Shown here: piece after piece, positions 38,859 through 49,496 of the stretch
Layout: each line of letters begins with the position of its first letter
Position numbering within the stretch: position 1 is the stretch's first letter
Assembly: GCA_022749655.1 (NCBI GenBank)
Contig: CP094243.1
Span: forward strand, 2,356,001 to 2,420,000
Direction: 5' to 3'
From: Xanthomonas phaseoli pv. phaseoli
GTDB taxonomy: Bacteria; Pseudomonadota; Gammaproteobacteria; Xanthomonadales; Xanthomonadaceae
Length of the DNA: 64,000 bases
Notes under the pieces: generated by a model
What the model was told of the DNA's origin: nothing
What the model saw: the letters and a program-made list of their open reading frames with translations, nothing else
Databases searched by the model: none
Made by a program: the position numbers and the translations under genes

Positions 38859-40232
38859 ATGTCCCAGCTGAACCCCAAAGTCGGCTTCGTCAGCCTTGGC
38901 TGCCCGAAGGCGCTCGTCGATTCCGAACGCATCCTCACCCAGCTGCGCGTGGAGGGCTACGACATCGTGCCCAGTTACGACGCTGCCGATGTGGTGGTGG
39001 TCAACACCTGCGGCTTCATCGATTCGGCAGTGACCGAATCGCTGGACGCGATCGGCGAGGCGATGAACGCCAACGGCAAGGTCATCGTCACCGGCTGCCT
39101 GGGCAAGCGCCCGGAGCAGATTCGCGAGGCGTACCCGCAAGTGCTGGCGGTATCCGGCCCGCAGGACTACCAGAGCGTCATGGAGGCAGTGCACGCGGCG
39201 TTGCCGCCGCGTCACGATCCGTTCGTGGATCTGGTGCCGGACTACGGCATCAAGCTGACCCCGCGCCATTACGCTTACTTGAAGATTTCCGAAGGCTGCA
39301 ATCATCGGTGCAGCTTCTGCATCATTCCTTCGATGCGCGGCGATCTGGCCTCGCGTCCGGTCGATGAAGTGCTGCGCGAAGCCGAGCGGCTGGTGCGCGG
39401 TGGCGTCAAGGAATTGCTGGTGGTGTCGCAGGACACCTCGGCCTACGGCGTGGACCTGAAGTACGCCGAGCGCCCGTGGCGCGACCGCATGTACCAGACC
39501 CGCATGAAGGCGCTGTGCGAGGGCTTGTCGGAGCTGGGCGTGTGGACGCGCCTGCATTACGTGTACCCGTACCCGCACGTGGACGATGTCATTCCGCTGA
39601 TGGCCGAAGGCAAGCTGCTGCCGTATCTGGACATCCCGTTCCAGCACGCCAGTCCGCGCATCCTCAAATTGATGAAGCGCCCGGGCGCGGTGGAAAAAAC
39701 CCTGGAGCGCGTGCAGCGCTGGAAGGCAATGTGCCCGGAGATCACCGTGCGCTCGACCTTCATCGTCGGTTTCCCTGGCGAAACCGACGCCGAATTTGAA
39801 TCCCTGCTGGACTTCCTGGATCAGGCGCAGCTGGACCGCGTCGGTGCGTTTGCGTATTCGCCGGTCGACGGCGCCAGCGCCAATGCCTTGCCGGACCAGG
39901 TGCCCGAGGAAGTGAAGCAGGAGCGCCTGGCGCGCTTCATGGCCAAGCAGGCGCAGATCTCTGCTTTACGTCTGGAATCCAAGATCGGCAGCGTGCAGCA
40001 GTGCCTGGTGGATGTGATCGAAGACGACATCGCGGTCGCCCGCTCGCGTGCCGATGCCCCGGAAATCGACGGGCTGGTGCATATCCAGAACGGCGGCGAG
40101 CTCGGCTTGAAGGTGGGCGATCTGGTCGATGTGGAAATCACCGACAGCGACGAGCACGATCTGTTCGGTGATGCACTGCCGTCTGGCCCTGCGATGCAGC
40201 CAGGACGGACGTTGAACCTGCAGATCGTCTAG
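38859..40232 (+). CDS. rimO: Ribosomal protein S12 methylthiotransferase RimO
   Basis: A 457-residue radical-SAM enzyme that methylthiolates Asp89 of ribosomal protein S12. The N-terminal domain carries three cluster cysteines ([33 protein letters not shown]). The radical SAM motif [20 protein letters not shown] is near residue 147. A C-terminal TRAM domain ([14 protein letters not shown] ... [13 protein letters not shown]) binds the substrate. Complete, with a consensus -10 upstream. The SMRGDLASR segment favours RimO over MiaB. Confidence 0.95.
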   Translation: MSQLNPKVGFVSLGCPKALVDSERILTQLRVEGYDIVPSYDAADVVVVNTCGFIDSAVTESLDAIGEAMNANGKVIVTGCLGKRPEQIREAYPQVLAVSGPQDYQSVMEAVHAALPPRHDPFVDLVPDYGIKLTPRHYAYLKISEGCNHRCSFCIIPSMRGDLASRPVDEVLREAERLVRGGVKELLVVSQDTSAYGVDLKYAERPWRDRMYQTRMKALCEGLSELGVWTRLHYVYPYPHVDDVIPLMAEGKLLPYLDIPFQHASPRILKLMKRPGAVEKTLERVQRWKAMCPEITVRSTFIVGFPGETDAEFESLLDFLDQAQLDRVGAFAYSPVDGASANALPDQVPEEVKQERLARFMAKQAQISALRLESKIGSVQQCLVDVIEDDIAVARSRADAPEIDGLVHIQNGGELGLKVGDLVDVEITDSDEHDLFGDALPSGPAMQPGRTLNLQIV

Positions 40233-40551
40233 CCGCCGCAGGCTGCCGGATGGCCGATGGGCGATCGCGTCGGTGCTCCCGGCTGCGCCGACCGTCGGCG
40301 CATATGCCCGCTGGGCACGCCAAGCCACAGGAGCGGGGCTGCGCGCGACGCGGCGTGCCACGCGCAGTCGCCCCCGCACGACGCGCTGCACTACCGCATC
40401 GCGTGTGGGCATGACAGTGCCGCATGAGGGGGCGTGCGAGCGCATCAGCGCGCCGCGAGGCAGTGCTGGGCAATGGGTGTTCGGTTCTCCGGGTGTCGAT
40501 CACCGCCGTTGCTGATGCACGGCGCCAGAGTCGCTTCGCGCTGTCTATCGC
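40233..40551. other. Intergenic region between convergent rimO and greB
   Basis: No gene and no clear terminator hairpin with a T tract; only GC-rich sequence with arginine-rich spurious frames. Confidence 0.4.
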
Positions 40552-41058
40552 CTACAGCGGCACGTATTGCACCGACACCACCACAAACGTGTGCTTGCCG
40601 GCCGGCAAGTGCGCGTCGAATTCGTCGTCCACGCGCTTTTTCAGCAGTGCGCGCGCCAGCGGCGAATCGATGCTGATCCAGCCGCGTCCGGCATCGGTTT
40701 CGTCCGGGCCGACGATGCGGTAGCGCAGCAGCTCGCCGCTGTCGGCATCTTCCAGTTCCACCTGCGCGCCGAAGAACACCGCGTTCGCGTCGGTGGGTGC
40801 CGTATCCACCACGCGCAACGCTTCCAGCCGCTTGCTCAGATAGCGCACGCGCCGATCGATTTCACCAAGCTGCTTCTTGCGATAGGTGTATTCCGCATTT
40901 TCAGAGCGGTCGCCTTCGGCGGCGGCCGCCGCAAGGGCACGTACCACGTCGGGCCGGCGTACGCGCCACAAGTCGTCCAGCTCGGCCTTGAGGCGGGCAT
41001 GGCCTTGGGGCGTGATCAGCGCAGTGCTTTTCTCGGCAGGTGGGCGCCAGCGGCTCAT
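40552..41058 (-). CDS. greB: Transcription elongation factor GreB
   Basis: A 168-residue transcript-cleavage factor that rescues backtracked RNA polymerase. The N-terminal coiled coil holds the tip residues ([20 protein letters not shown], with the acidic pair near residue 45), and the C-terminal FKBP-like domain contains [20 protein letters not shown] and [15 protein letters not shown]. The [16 protein letters not shown] pattern is typical of GreB rather than GreA. The ATG at 41058 gives [11 protein letters not shown]; the longer frame upstream overlaps the rhomboid gene and is spurious. Confidence 0.93.
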   Translation of the reverse strand: MSRWRPPAEKSTALITPQGHARLKAELDDLWRVRRPDVVRALAAAAAEGDRSENAEYTYRKKQLGEIDRRVRYLSKRLEALRVVDTAPTDANAVFFGAQVELEDADSGELLRYRIVGPDETDAGRGWISIDSPLARALLKKRVDDEFDAHLPAGKHTFVVVSVQYVPL

Positions 41059-41169
41059 GGGGCGGGCAGTTTCGAACGGCGGGGCCGCGATGCTAGCGCG
41101 CATGACGTGCTTGCGCATCTGCCGCCGCACAGCGAAGCTTTGCGCCATTCTTAAGACACGGACGTTGTC

Positions 41170-42636
41170 ATGCTGATCATGCCGCTGCACAAACCCTGGT
41201 CGCGCCAGAACATCCCCTGGGTGACGCTGCTGCTGGTGCTGATCAATGTGGCGGTCTACCTGGGCTACCAACGCAAGGACGACAGCCTGGTCGAGAGCGC
41301 CGTGCACTACTACGTGCACTCCGGCTTGGGCGCGCTGGAGGCCGATGCGCATGCGCGCTACCTGCAGCAGACCGCCAACGCCAAGCTGCGCGCGGCACGC
41401 CAGGCAAAACTGGACAGCGTGCCTAAACCACAACGCATCGCATATCTGGCGCACCTGACGATGCACGATGTCGCCTTCGAACACGCCCTGCGCAGCGGCA
41501 GCTTGTTCAAGGACGACGCGCATCTGCGCGAGTGGCGTGCATTGCGTGCGCCTTACCAAACGCGGCTGTCAAAGATCTTTACGCTGCGCCACTTGCAGCG
41601 CAGTTCCGAATGGTCGCCAGCGCGCATGCTGACCGCCACGTTCCTGCACGGCAGCTTCGATCATTTGCTGGGCAACATGCTGTTTCTGCTTGCCTTGGGT
41701 ACCTTGCTGGAAGGCGCGATCGGCAGTGGCTGGTTCCTGTTGCTGTATGTGCTCGGCGGATTCGGCGCTAGCCTGGCCAGCTTGTGGTGGCGCTGGGGCG
41801 AGCCCGGCGGCGGTCTGGGCGCCTCCGGCGCCATCGCCGCGCTGATGGGCGCGTTCTGCGTGGTCTGGGGAAGGCGCAGGGTCCGTTTTTTCTATTGGTT
41901 TTTCGTGGTCTTCAATTACGCACGCGGCCCGGCGATCCTGCTGTTGCCGCTGTGGCTGGGCTGGGAGTTGTATAGCCTGGCATCCAGCGACGACGGCGCA
42001 GTCGCCTTCGAGGCGCATGCTGGGGGACTGGTGAGCGGTGCCTTGTTGGGCGCCTTGCTGGTGGTGTTTCGGCAGACCCGGCCGGTATTCATGGAGGAGG
42101 GCGACGCAGTTGCGGTGGACGATCGCTGGGCGCGTGCGCAGCGCCATCTGGGCCGGATGGAAAACGCCGAGGCCGAACATGTGCTGGCGGAGTTGGCGAG
42201 CGAGCAGCCGCATAATCTGGAGGTTGCGCTTGCGCGTTATCGCGCCGCGCGTCATGCAGGGCGCAGCCAGGACAGCCTGTGCCATGCCGAGACGCTGCTG
42301 GCCCTGCAAACCCACAGCGCCGAACAGACGCGCATCCAGCTGGCAGTCGCCGCCGAACTCGGCAAGGCCAAGATCGCCTGCAGTCCGACGGCGCGCAAGG
42401 CGCTGATCGCTGCGTGCATGCGTAACGGCCTGTTGGCCGATGCCGAGCGTCTATTGAAGGACGGCGAACTGAGGACGCCCCGCGACGAATTGGCCCAACA
42501 GTGGTTCGTGCTTGCCTTGCGTCATGGTGAGCTGCAAGACGGTGCGCAACGTACGCGCTTGTTGCGCCAAGTGCTGGATCAGTTTCCCGAGCAGGCACAG
42601 GCGAACAAGGCGCGTTTTTTGCTCGAGAACGGGTGA
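41170..42636 (+). CDS. Rhomboid protease with C-terminal TPR-like domain
   Basis: A 488-residue protein. The N-terminal part is a rhomboid: first helix [20 protein letters not shown], then a long soluble insertion (residues 40-140, charged), [20 protein letters not shown], catalytic Ser in [14 protein letters not shown] near residue 219, and catalytic His in [14 protein letters not shown] near residue 282. The last 180 residues are helical with repeats like [20 protein letters not shown] and look like TPRs. This rhomboid-plus-TPR form is distinct from the 229-residue GlpG-like copy at 17636. Substrate unknown. The first ATG is at 41170; one at 41179 is also possible. Confidence 0.85.
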   Translation: MLIMPLHKPWSRQNIPWVTLLLVLINVAVYLGYQRKDDSLVESAVHYYVHSGLGALEADAHARYLQQTANAKLRAARQAKLDSVPKPQRIAYLAHLTMHDVAFEHALRSGSLFKDDAHLREWRALRAPYQTRLSKIFTLRHLQRSSEWSPARMLTATFLHGSFDHLLGNMLFLLALGTLLEGAIGSGWFLLLYVLGGFGASLASLWWRWGEPGGGLGASGAIAALMGAFCVVWGRRRVRFFYWFFVVFNYARGPAILLLPLWLGWELYSLASSDDGAVAFEAHAGGLVSGALLGALLVVFRQTRPVFMEEGDAVAVDDRWARAQRHLGRMENAEAEHVLAELASEQPHNLEVALARYRAARHAGRSQDSLCHAETLLALQTHSAEQTRIQLAVAAELGKAKIACSPTARKALIAACMRNGLLADAERLLKDGELRTPRDELAQQWFVLALRHGELQDGAQRTRLLRQVLDQFPEQAQANKARFLLENG

Positions 42637-42772
42637 GCGGTTCCGCTCGACGCGCGCCCCTTGACGCGCGCGACGCCGGGCGGGCAAGAGCCGGTCGAGT
42701 TGGACGACAGGGATGGTTCTGGGTGTGATGGACTCTGTCTGTCTGGAACCTGCAGAAGGGGTCCTCAGCCGA

Positions 42773-44047
42773 TCACGCCGGCTGAATGGTCACCGCTTTC
42801 AGTGCCGCATCCAGCTTCGCGCGCAATGCTTCGTCGTCGCAGCGATCCATCGCATTCTGCAAGACGGCCCGCGCTTGCTCGTCGCGACCGAAGCGCTCGG
42901 CGAGCAGCACGCCGGCGTCCAGCGACCAGGCAGGCAGCATCGGGTCGCGCGGCCACGCAGCGATGGCAGCCAGCAGGCCATCGGTGACCAGCTGGAACTG
43001 CCCGGCCATCTTTGCGCGCTCGGCCAGCAGGTTGGCCTGCTCGGGCGTCAGTGGCGTAAATGTGGCGTCGATGTCCAGCGCTTCGCGCTGCAGCGCGAGC
43101 GCGCGCCGTTCCTGCTTTTCCTGCAACAGGCGATTGATGTATTGGCGAGTGTGTTCGCGTAGTTCGTCGTTGCGATGGTGTTGGCGCAGCAGGCGCTGAT
43201 ACAACTCGTGCACCGCCAGGCTCACCGCGCGCGAGCGTACCGCGCCACGCAAGGCCTGAAAGGCTTCGTCGGAATGCCCGTCGCGCACGTACTGTTCCGC
43301 TTCGTCGAGCAGGCGCTGGTCCGGATCGCTGCGTTCGTGCGTATCCGCGCCACCGGGCACATAGCCCAGCTCCTCGTGGTACTGGTACACCAGGTACCCC
43401 AGCAAGTGAAAGCTGGCGAACAGCGTCCAGATCGAGGTCACCATGACCGTCGCTTCGCGCACGAGCGGCGGAAGGTATTTGGTAGCGAAGAAGACCGCTG
43501 CCGTGCCGCTGCCCTGGATCACGTAAAGCAGGCCGTAGGCGGCCAGATACGGCCAGCCGATCCGGAGCGCCATGTCGATGGAGACGGCGGGGTTGAGTGC
43601 GCGGCGTAGGCTGCCGTCGATGGCCAGCGAGATCAGCATGCCCGGCAGCAGCAGCATGGTGCCCAGATACGCAACGGCCAGGCCGAACGGGCCGGCGATG
43701 ACGGCTCCCACGCCGATCACGATGCCCAGCGCGATGGCCAGCAGGATCAGGCGCAGTACCGCGCTGTCGAAGCTGTTGTAGCCCAGGCGTGGCGCATCGG
43801 TCTGGCCATCGGCGGTGTGGCGCAGGATGTCGAAGGCATAGGTGTAGGTTGCCATGCCCAGCACACCGGCAATCACCAGTTTCAGGATGCCCGGCAGCAC
43901 CAACAATGCGCTGCACAGCGTCAATGCGATTAGCGCATATAGCGCCGAGCCACGCAGCGGGTAGGTGGCGATGGCGGGAATGCGGGTCCAGAACGGTGCA
44001 GGCGCAGCCTGCGCGGCCAGCGTGCGTGCGCGAAAACGGTCTTCCAT
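42773..44047 (-). CDS. Membrane protein with DUF4013-like region and C-terminal helical repeats
   Basis: A 424-residue protein not assigned to a characterised family with certainty. The first 240 residues hold about six hydrophobic segments in three pairs (for example YALIALTLCSALLVLPGILK, LRLILLAIALGIVIGVGAVI, VAYLGTMLLLPGMLISLAID), a layout seen in DUF4013-type proteins. The remaining 180 residues are soluble, charged and helical, with TPR-like units (DPDQRLLDEAEQYVRDGHSD). It faces the rhomboid-TPR gene convergently, and both have a membrane-plus-TPR design. Start ATG at 44047. Confidence 0.6.
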   Translation of the reverse strand: MEDRFRARTLAAQAAPAPFWTRIPAIATYPLRGSALYALIALTLCSALLVLPGILKLVIAGVLGMATYTYAFDILRHTADGQTDAPRLGYNSFDSAVLRLILLAIALGIVIGVGAVIAGPFGLAVAYLGTMLLLPGMLISLAIDGSLRRALNPAVSIDMALRIGWPYLAAYGLLYVIQGSGTAAVFFATKYLPPLVREATVMVTSIWTLFASFHLLGYLVYQYHEELGYVPGGADTHERSDPDQRLLDEAEQYVRDGHSDEAFQALRGAVRSRAVSLAVHELYQRLLRQHHRNDELREHTRQYINRLLQEKQERRALALQREALDIDATFTPLTPEQANLLAERAKMAGQFQLVTDGLLAAIAAWPRDPMLPAWSLDAGVLLAERFGRDEQARAVLQNAMDRCDDEALRAKLDAALKAVTIQPA

Positions 44048-44399
44048 GACGCTCCCCAAGCGTGTGATGTGACGGGATTGTGCGGGGCCGCGTGTCGCTG
44101 CGCAATCAGGGGCGGGCAAGCCGACAAACCCGGATCGCCCGCGACCGGCGACATGTCGCGGGCATGGTCTGCAAACTGCTGGCCAGGCAGTGCGTCAGTG
44201 CGGGCATTGCATCGGAGCATGCTGTGTCCGACAGCAGCGTCGGCGCATCGGCAGACCGCCAATGCGGTGCGTGCGTGACTGTCCGAGGTTCCAGTCGAGC
44301 GACAGGTAAAATGGTGGCCCGCCGCACTCTTGCGGCCCTGCGAGCGACCGCGCGCCGCAGCCGCGGCACTGCCATCGCCCGCATCACAAGGAGTATTGC
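44048..44399. other. Divergent intergenic region
   Basis: Between a minus-strand membrane protein and nudK. It should hold both promoters; no gene, repeat or clear consensus is seen. Confidence 0.4.
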
Positions 44400-44998
44400 T
44401 TGATTCCGTCTGCCACCGGCAACCCGCAGGTCCGCATTCGCAGCATCGATGTGCTCTCGGACAATTGGTATGTGCTGCGCAAGGTCACCTTCGACTTCCT
44501 GCGCAAGGACGGCCGCTGGCAGACCTTGTCGCGCGAGGCCTACGATCGGGCAACGGCGCCACCATCCTGCTGTATAGCCGAGCCAAGCAGACGGTGATGC
44601 TCACCCGTCAGTTCCGCCTGCCGACGCTGCTCAATGGCAACCCGGATGGCATGTTGATCGAAACCTGTGCCGGCCTGCTCGACCAGGACGATGCGCTGAC
44701 CTGCATCCGCAAGGAAATCAAAGAAGAAACTGGCTACCGCATCGACGACGTGCGCAAGGTGTTCGAGGCCTTCATGAGCCCTGGCTCGGTCACCGAACGC
44801 CTGTACTTCTTCGTCGGCGAATACTTCGACGGCGACAAGCCCAGTCAGGGCGGTGGACTCGAAGAAGACGGCGAAGAGATCGAAGTGCTGGAGCTGTCGC
44901 TGGATGCAGCGCTGGCGATGATCGGCTCAGGTGAGATCGCCGATGCCAAGACCATCATGCTGTTGCAGTACGCCAAGTTGCATGGTGTGTTGGATTGA
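44400..44998 (+). CDS. nudK: GDP-mannose pyrophosphatase NudK (Nudix); frameshift near residue 50
   Basis: A 199-residue Nudix hydrolase closely resembling E. coli NudK: RSIDVLSDNWYVLRKVTFDF, then EAYDRGNGATILLYSRAKQT, QFRLPTLLNGN, the Nudix box in CAGLLDQDDALTCIRKEIKEE followed by ETGY, and MSPGSVTERLYFFVGEY. It hydrolyses GDP-mannose and related sugar nucleotides. Adding one G to the GGG at 44548-44550 joins the two frames at YDRGNGAT. The start is TTG at 44400 with AAGGAG six bases upstream (44388-44393); no ATG fits. Confidence 0.88.
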
Positions 44999-45071
44999 GG
45001 TGCGCGCTGTCTACCCTGCCCAGTATGGGTAAGTAGGCAAACACGCAACGCGCGGATGCCCAGGCTCTCGC

Positions 45072-45590
45072 TCAACGAGCTCTTCTCAACACTTTGTCTC
45101 GATGTTCTAGTGGATTGCCGCTGTGGCAGTTATTGCCGTCTTGAGCTAACGAAAAGCTAGCTTGCTGCCCTTTCGAAGCAGTTTCTTGGTCGATCCGAAA
45201 TCCATACATATTCGGATTGAGCGAGAGATCGGAGACGTCGTCGCGCGAGAGAATCAGACACTCGTCTCCGTTCTTGTCGAACCACCAAGGTCCACGTTCG
45301 GTTGTGGTGGTGGTGCTGCGTTGCGTTTCGGGCGCGATACATGCCGTCTTCAAAATGTATCGCCGGCTTTCCTTGTTTCCTTTGGCCTCAAGCCACAGTT
45401 CTGCGCTAACGGCCTGGCATTGCGTATTGTCTGGGTGCAGCTTGCCGACATAGTGACCTGCAAGCAGGTGCTGCCTGCCCTGTGGCCATGCGCTGGGCGG
45501 GTCGTCATGATTTGCGTTCTGCTCATCGAAGGTTGTGCCCGCGCTGATGAGTAAAAAAAGTGACGAAATAACAGCTGCATCTGCTTGCAT
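45072..45590 (-). CDS. Hypothetical exported protein of atypical composition
   Basis: A 172-residue protein that I do not recognise. It has a probable signal peptide (MQADAAVISSLFLLISAG), four Cys residues spread over the mature part, a threonine run (STTTTTERG) and a charged C-terminus. Base composition is clearly lower in GC than the flanking genes and codon use is mixed, which suggests recent acquisition. No neighbours point to a role. It could be a secreted inhibitor or effector-like protein, but nothing in the sequence supports a specific claim. Confidence 0.55.
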   Translation of the reverse strand: MQADAAVISSLFLLISAGTTFDEQNANHDDPPSAWPQGRQHLLAGHYVGKLHPDNTQCQAVSAELWLEAKGNKESRRYILKTACIAPETQRSTTTTTERGPWWFDKNGDECLILSRDDVSDLSLNPNMYGFRIDQETASKGQQASFSLAQDGNNCHSGNPLEHRDKVLRRAR

Positions 45591-45707
45591 CTGCGAGTCT
45601 CCTTGACCTCCGGATGTGGTGTTGCGCGAGCACGCTCGATTGCGATGCCTTGTTGGTCAGGCTTTATTGCGTGGAGGCGCACAACCACGCTGGTTCCAAT
45701 GCAAGGC

Positions 45708-47213
45708 TCACCGCTTCCCACCAAAAATGCTACCGAAGATGCCGCGCACGATTTGCTGGCCGATCTTGTTGCCCACCGTGCGCGAGGTCTGCTTGGCCAT
45801 CGCTTCGAGCATGCCCTGGCGGCGGCCGGTGCCGAACACCGCGTCCTTGACCGCCTGGCCGAAGCCGCTGTCGTGCGCGTCGTCGTCTTCGCGAGTGCGA
45901 GCAAGCGGTGCGGCATTGTGTTCGGCGACCTGTTCGACGCGACGCGCCAGCAGTTCGGCAGCCGATTCGCGGTTGATCGCGGTGTCGTAGCGGGTGCCGA
46001 CCGGGCTTGCCGCGCGCACCTGCGCGCGTTCGCTTTCGCTGATGGCGCCCATGCGGCAGCGCGGCGGTGCGATCAAGGTCTGCTGTACCGGCGCCGGCAC
46101 GCCCTTGCCCTGCAGCGGCGACACCAGCGCCTCGCCGGTACCCAGGCTGGAGATGGCGGCGGCGACATCGAGCTTGGGATTGCCGACGAAGGTTTGCGCG
46201 GCGGTCTTGACTGCTTTCTGGTCGCGCGGGGTGTAGGCGCGCAGTGCGTGCTGCACGCGGTTGCCGAGCTGGCCGAGGATGTTGTCGGGAATGTCGTCGG
46301 GAAACTGCGAGCAGAAATACACGCCCACGCCCTTGGAGCGAATCAGGCGCACTACCTGTTCGATGCGCTGCACCAGCGCCGCCGGCGCATCGTCGAACAG
46401 CAGGTGCGCCTCGTCGAACACGAACACCAGTTTGGGTTGTTCCAGGTCGCCCACTTCGGGCAAGCGTTCGAACAGTTCCGACAGCAGCCACAGCAGGAAG
46501 GTGGAGTACAGCTTGGGCTTGAGCACCAGTTGGTTGGCAGCCAGGATGCCGATCACGCCACGGCCATCCGGCGCGACGCGCATCAGTTTGGCCAGCTCCA
46601 GCGCAGGCTCACCGAAGAACTGTTCGCCGCCGTCCTGCGACAAACGCAGCAAGGCGCGCTGGATGGCGGCAACCGACTGGCTGGACACCAGTCCATAACT
46701 GGTGGAGAGCTCCTTGCGCTCTTCGACCACCAGCGCGAGCAGCGCGCGCAGGTCGTCCAGGTCCAGGAGCAGCAAGCCGCGGTCGTCGGCCAGCTTGAAC
46801 ACGATGTCCAGCACACCGGACTGGGTGTCGTTGAGTTCCAGAATCCGGGCGAGCAGGGTGGGGCCCATCTCGCTGACGGTGGTACGCACCGGATGCCCCA
46901 GCTGGCCATACAGGTCCCAGAACACCACCGGGTTGGCGGCCGGGGCGTAGTCGGTCATGCCCAAATCGTTGGCGCGCTGCAGCACGCCGGGCGCGCCATC
47001 AGCGGCCACGGCCAGGCCGGCGACATCGCCTTTCACGTCCGCCAGGAACACCGGAACGCCCAGCCGCGAGAAGCTTTCGGCCAGGGTCATCAAGGTCACG
47101 GTCTTGCCGGTGCCGGTGGCGCCGGCTACCAGCCCGTGGCGGTTGCCGAAGCGGCCTTCCAGCACAACCGGGATGTCGTCGGTGACGCCTTTACCGAGCA
47201 GGAACGAGGCCAT
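45708..47213 (-). CDS. HerA/DUF853-type ATPase (YjgR-like)
   Basis: A 501-residue P-loop ATPase of the HerA-FtsK superfamily, DUF853 group. Walker A GLVAGATGTGKTVTLMTL is near residue 29, followed by VPVFLADVKGDVAGLA; Walker B KLVFVFDEAHLLFDD is near residue 255; the C-terminal region contains RAYTPRDQKAVKTAAQTF and ends GIFGSIFGGKR. Family function is uncertain; homologs are called ATPases of unknown role. The ATG at 47213 starts MASFLLGKG. The frame stays open upstream for 415 more codons antisense to the lytic transglycosylase, which is a composition effect. Confidence 0.87.
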   Translation of the reverse strand: MASFLLGKGVTDDIPVVLEGRFGNRHGLVAGATGTGKTVTLMTLAESFSRLGVPVFLADVKGDVAGLAVAADGAPGVLQRANDLGMTDYAPAANPVVFWDLYGQLGHPVRTTVSEMGPTLLARILELNDTQSGVLDIVFKLADDRGLLLLDLDDLRALLALVVEERKELSTSYGLVSSQSVAAIQRALLRLSQDGGEQFFGEPALELAKLMRVAPDGRGVIGILAANQLVLKPKLYSTFLLWLLSELFERLPEVGDLEQPKLVFVFDEAHLLFDDAPAALVQRIEQVVRLIRSKGVGVYFCSQFPDDIPDNILGQLGNRVQHALRAYTPRDQKAVKTAAQTFVGNPKLDVAAAISSLGTGEALVSPLQGKGVPAPVQQTLIAPPRCRMGAISESERAQVRAASPVGTRYDTAINRESAAELLARRVEQVAEHNAAPLARTREDDDAHDSGFGQAVKDAVFGTGRRQGMLEAMAKQTSRTVGNKIGQQIVRGIFGSIFGGKR

Positions 47214-47507
47214 TGCGCTGATCCGGTAGGAAAGGGTCGATTCTAACGGGCAATCCCGGTGGGCAATGCCGGCCGGCAACTCGGCAGATCCTGGTCGGCA
47301 GGCTGGGTCGGACGGGCGATCACGCACACGCAGCGCTGCAAGCCGCAGACGCACCCAATTCCTCGCGTCGGTGAGCCGGTTTGCAGGTGCCGTACGCATC
47401 GATCGCGCCCACCAAGCTAACGGCCCACTGACCCCGGTGGCCCCGCTGCCTTGCCCCGATGTTGCCCCGGCGGCTACCCTGCCTGCCTTTCCGCTGTACT
47501 GCCTACG

Positions 47508-49090
47508 ATGCCGCTCGCTCATTTTGGTTTGCGCCCATGGCCTGTCCTGGCTGTGGTGGCGCTGATGTCTGTCGTCCCCGCCGCCCACGCCATCTCCAAA
47601 CGCGACACGGAGAAGGCCGCCGCGCTCGATGCGCGCATGGCCGCCGCCGAAAAGCGCTATCGCGATGCGCTGGTGTTGGTGAACAACTCCGACCCCAAGG
47701 GCACCGCCGAAGGCGATGCCGCGCTGGAGGACATGGAAGACATCATCGACGCCTGCATCAAGCAACGTGGTTGCCTGGTGTCCAACCAGTTGGCCACCTA
47801 CAAGCGCCTGCTCAAGGCGCGCGCCGATGCCGAGGCGCCGGCCGCCGAAGATCCGGAAGACGACGACACGCTGCTGCAAGCCGACCCGGACCATCTGGGC
47901 CCGGCGTCGAACGGCGTGCCAGAGGCCGCGCGTGCCGCCACGCTGCTCAACGACCAGCGCCACGACTTCGACAAGATGGTGCAGTACAACCCGGCCGTGC
48001 AGGCCGGTATCCGGCGCTGGCTCACCGATATGCGCCCGGCACTGCTGACCAGCTACGAAAACTACAGCAACCTGCGCGGCGTGATGTGGCCGGAATGGCA
48101 GAAGCGCGGCCTGCCCGAAGCGCTGCTGTTCGGCATCATGGCCAAGGAATCCAACGGCAAGGTGCATGCCAGCTCGCGCGCGGGTGCGGCCGGGTTGATG
48201 CAGTTCATGCCTGCCACCGGACGTCGCTTCGGGCTGGGCCCGGACGGCACCGGCTTCGATACGCGCTTTGATGCACGCAGTGCCGCCGAAGCCAGCGCCG
48301 CCTACCTCAATGAGCGCATGGCCGGGCTCAACCGCAGCATCGAACTGGCACTGGCCGCCTACAACGGCGGCGAAGGCCGTGCCGCACGCGTGTCTCGCAG
48401 AGCGGCGGGCGCGGCTTCTGGGAGCAGGACGTCTATAACCAGTTCCCGGCCGAAACAAAGGACTACGTGCCGATGGTGATCGCGGCGGCGTGGATCTTCC
48501 TGCACCCGCGCCAGTACGGGGTGGATTTCCCCAAGCTCGATGCGCAGCCGGCCACGCTCAAGCTGGCCAAGTCGACCACCATCTACGAACTCACCATCTG
48601 CCTGGGCAGCATGGGCACGCGCGACGGCTACATGCGTGCGCTGCGCAATCTCAACCCGCGTTACGAATCCGACGGCTGGATTCCGGCCGGCACGGTCATC
48701 AATGCCACCAACCGCATCGTCAACCTCTACACCCGTTACTGCGTCAACGGCCCGCGTGCGGATCTGGCACGTACCCTGATCACTGCCGACCTCAACAGCG
48801 CGATCGTGCGCAGCAGCAGCGCGCCCGAGTACGTGCCCAGCGTCGCGGTGGGCGATGTCAGCCAGATGGCCGGCGTCCCGACCACGGTCGCCACCGGCCA
48901 GCCGGCAGTGGCCAAGCCCAAGGCCAAGCAGGTACGCAGCTACACCATCGCCAAGGGCGACACGCTCGGTCGCGTGGCGAACAAATATCAATGCGAGATC
49001 AAGGAGCTGGCCAAGGCCAACGGTTTGAAGGCACCGTCGTACGCGCTCAAGCCCGGGCAGAGCATCAAGCTGGCCGGTTGCGATCGCTGA
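47508..49090 (+). CDS. Lytic transglycosylase with LysM domain (MltD-like); frameshift near residue 297
   Basis: A 527-residue periplasmic murein hydrolase. Signal peptide LRPWPVLAVVALMSVVPAAHA; a charged helical region to residue 170; the SLT domain with catalytic Glu in LFGIMAKESNGKVHASSRAG near residue 216 and GLMQFMPATGRRFG; and a C-terminal LysM repeat RSYTIAKGDTLGRVANKYQC near residue 480 that binds peptidoglycan. Adding one C at 48398 restores ARVSRQSGGRGFWEQDVYNQ across the end of the SLT domain. It cuts glycan strands with formation of 1,6-anhydro ends. Divergent from the HerA-like gene. Confidence 0.87.
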
Positions 49091-49496
49091 ACCGTGCGCT
49101 GGTGGTGCGGTGCTGATGGCCGCACCTGTTAGGCGGCGGTGCGCATCGGCCTGAACCCGCTAGCGTGGGCCAGGCCAGGCCGCGTCAACGCCGGTCCGGT
49201 AGCCTCAAACACGGGCTGGAGCTTTTCGATCCGAAGCTGGGAAAGCAGCGCGCGGATATGCGACGCGTTCTCGGGAATGCTAGGTCACGGCCAGGTCCGC
49301 TCCTGCGATGGCGGCAAGCTCGTGACAAGTCTGGTTGCCGCAGGAGCGGAGCCGGCAGCGACAAAGCCTCCAAGTCGCCCTGTTGTGTGCCGTGTGTTTT
49401 TATCTTGGGCCGAGCAAGACGGTGCGCGTAGGGACTGCGCATCGTCGGGAATGTCTGGTCGCGGCCAGGTCCGCTCCTACGCCGCGGTGCCGCACT
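49091..49496. repeat. Intergenic REP cluster (three REP elements)
   Basis: Between convergent genes. A reverse REP at about 49284-49306 (CACGGCCAGG ... GCTCCTGCG) faces a forward REP at about 49340-49365 (CGCAGGAGCGG ... GCAGCGAC), forming a REPIN. A third, reverse REP is at about 49453-49477 (GTCGCGGCCAGG ... CTCCTACG), with its upstream flank TCGGGAATG also repeated. Same family as the pair at 18553. No gene is seen. Confidence 0.65.

Noticed and set aside
47214..48458. The HerA-like frame stays open for 415 more codons antisense to the lytic transglycosylase.
   Set aside because: GC-rich codon bias makes long antisense frames; the conserved protein begins at 47213 and the antisense gene is clearly real.
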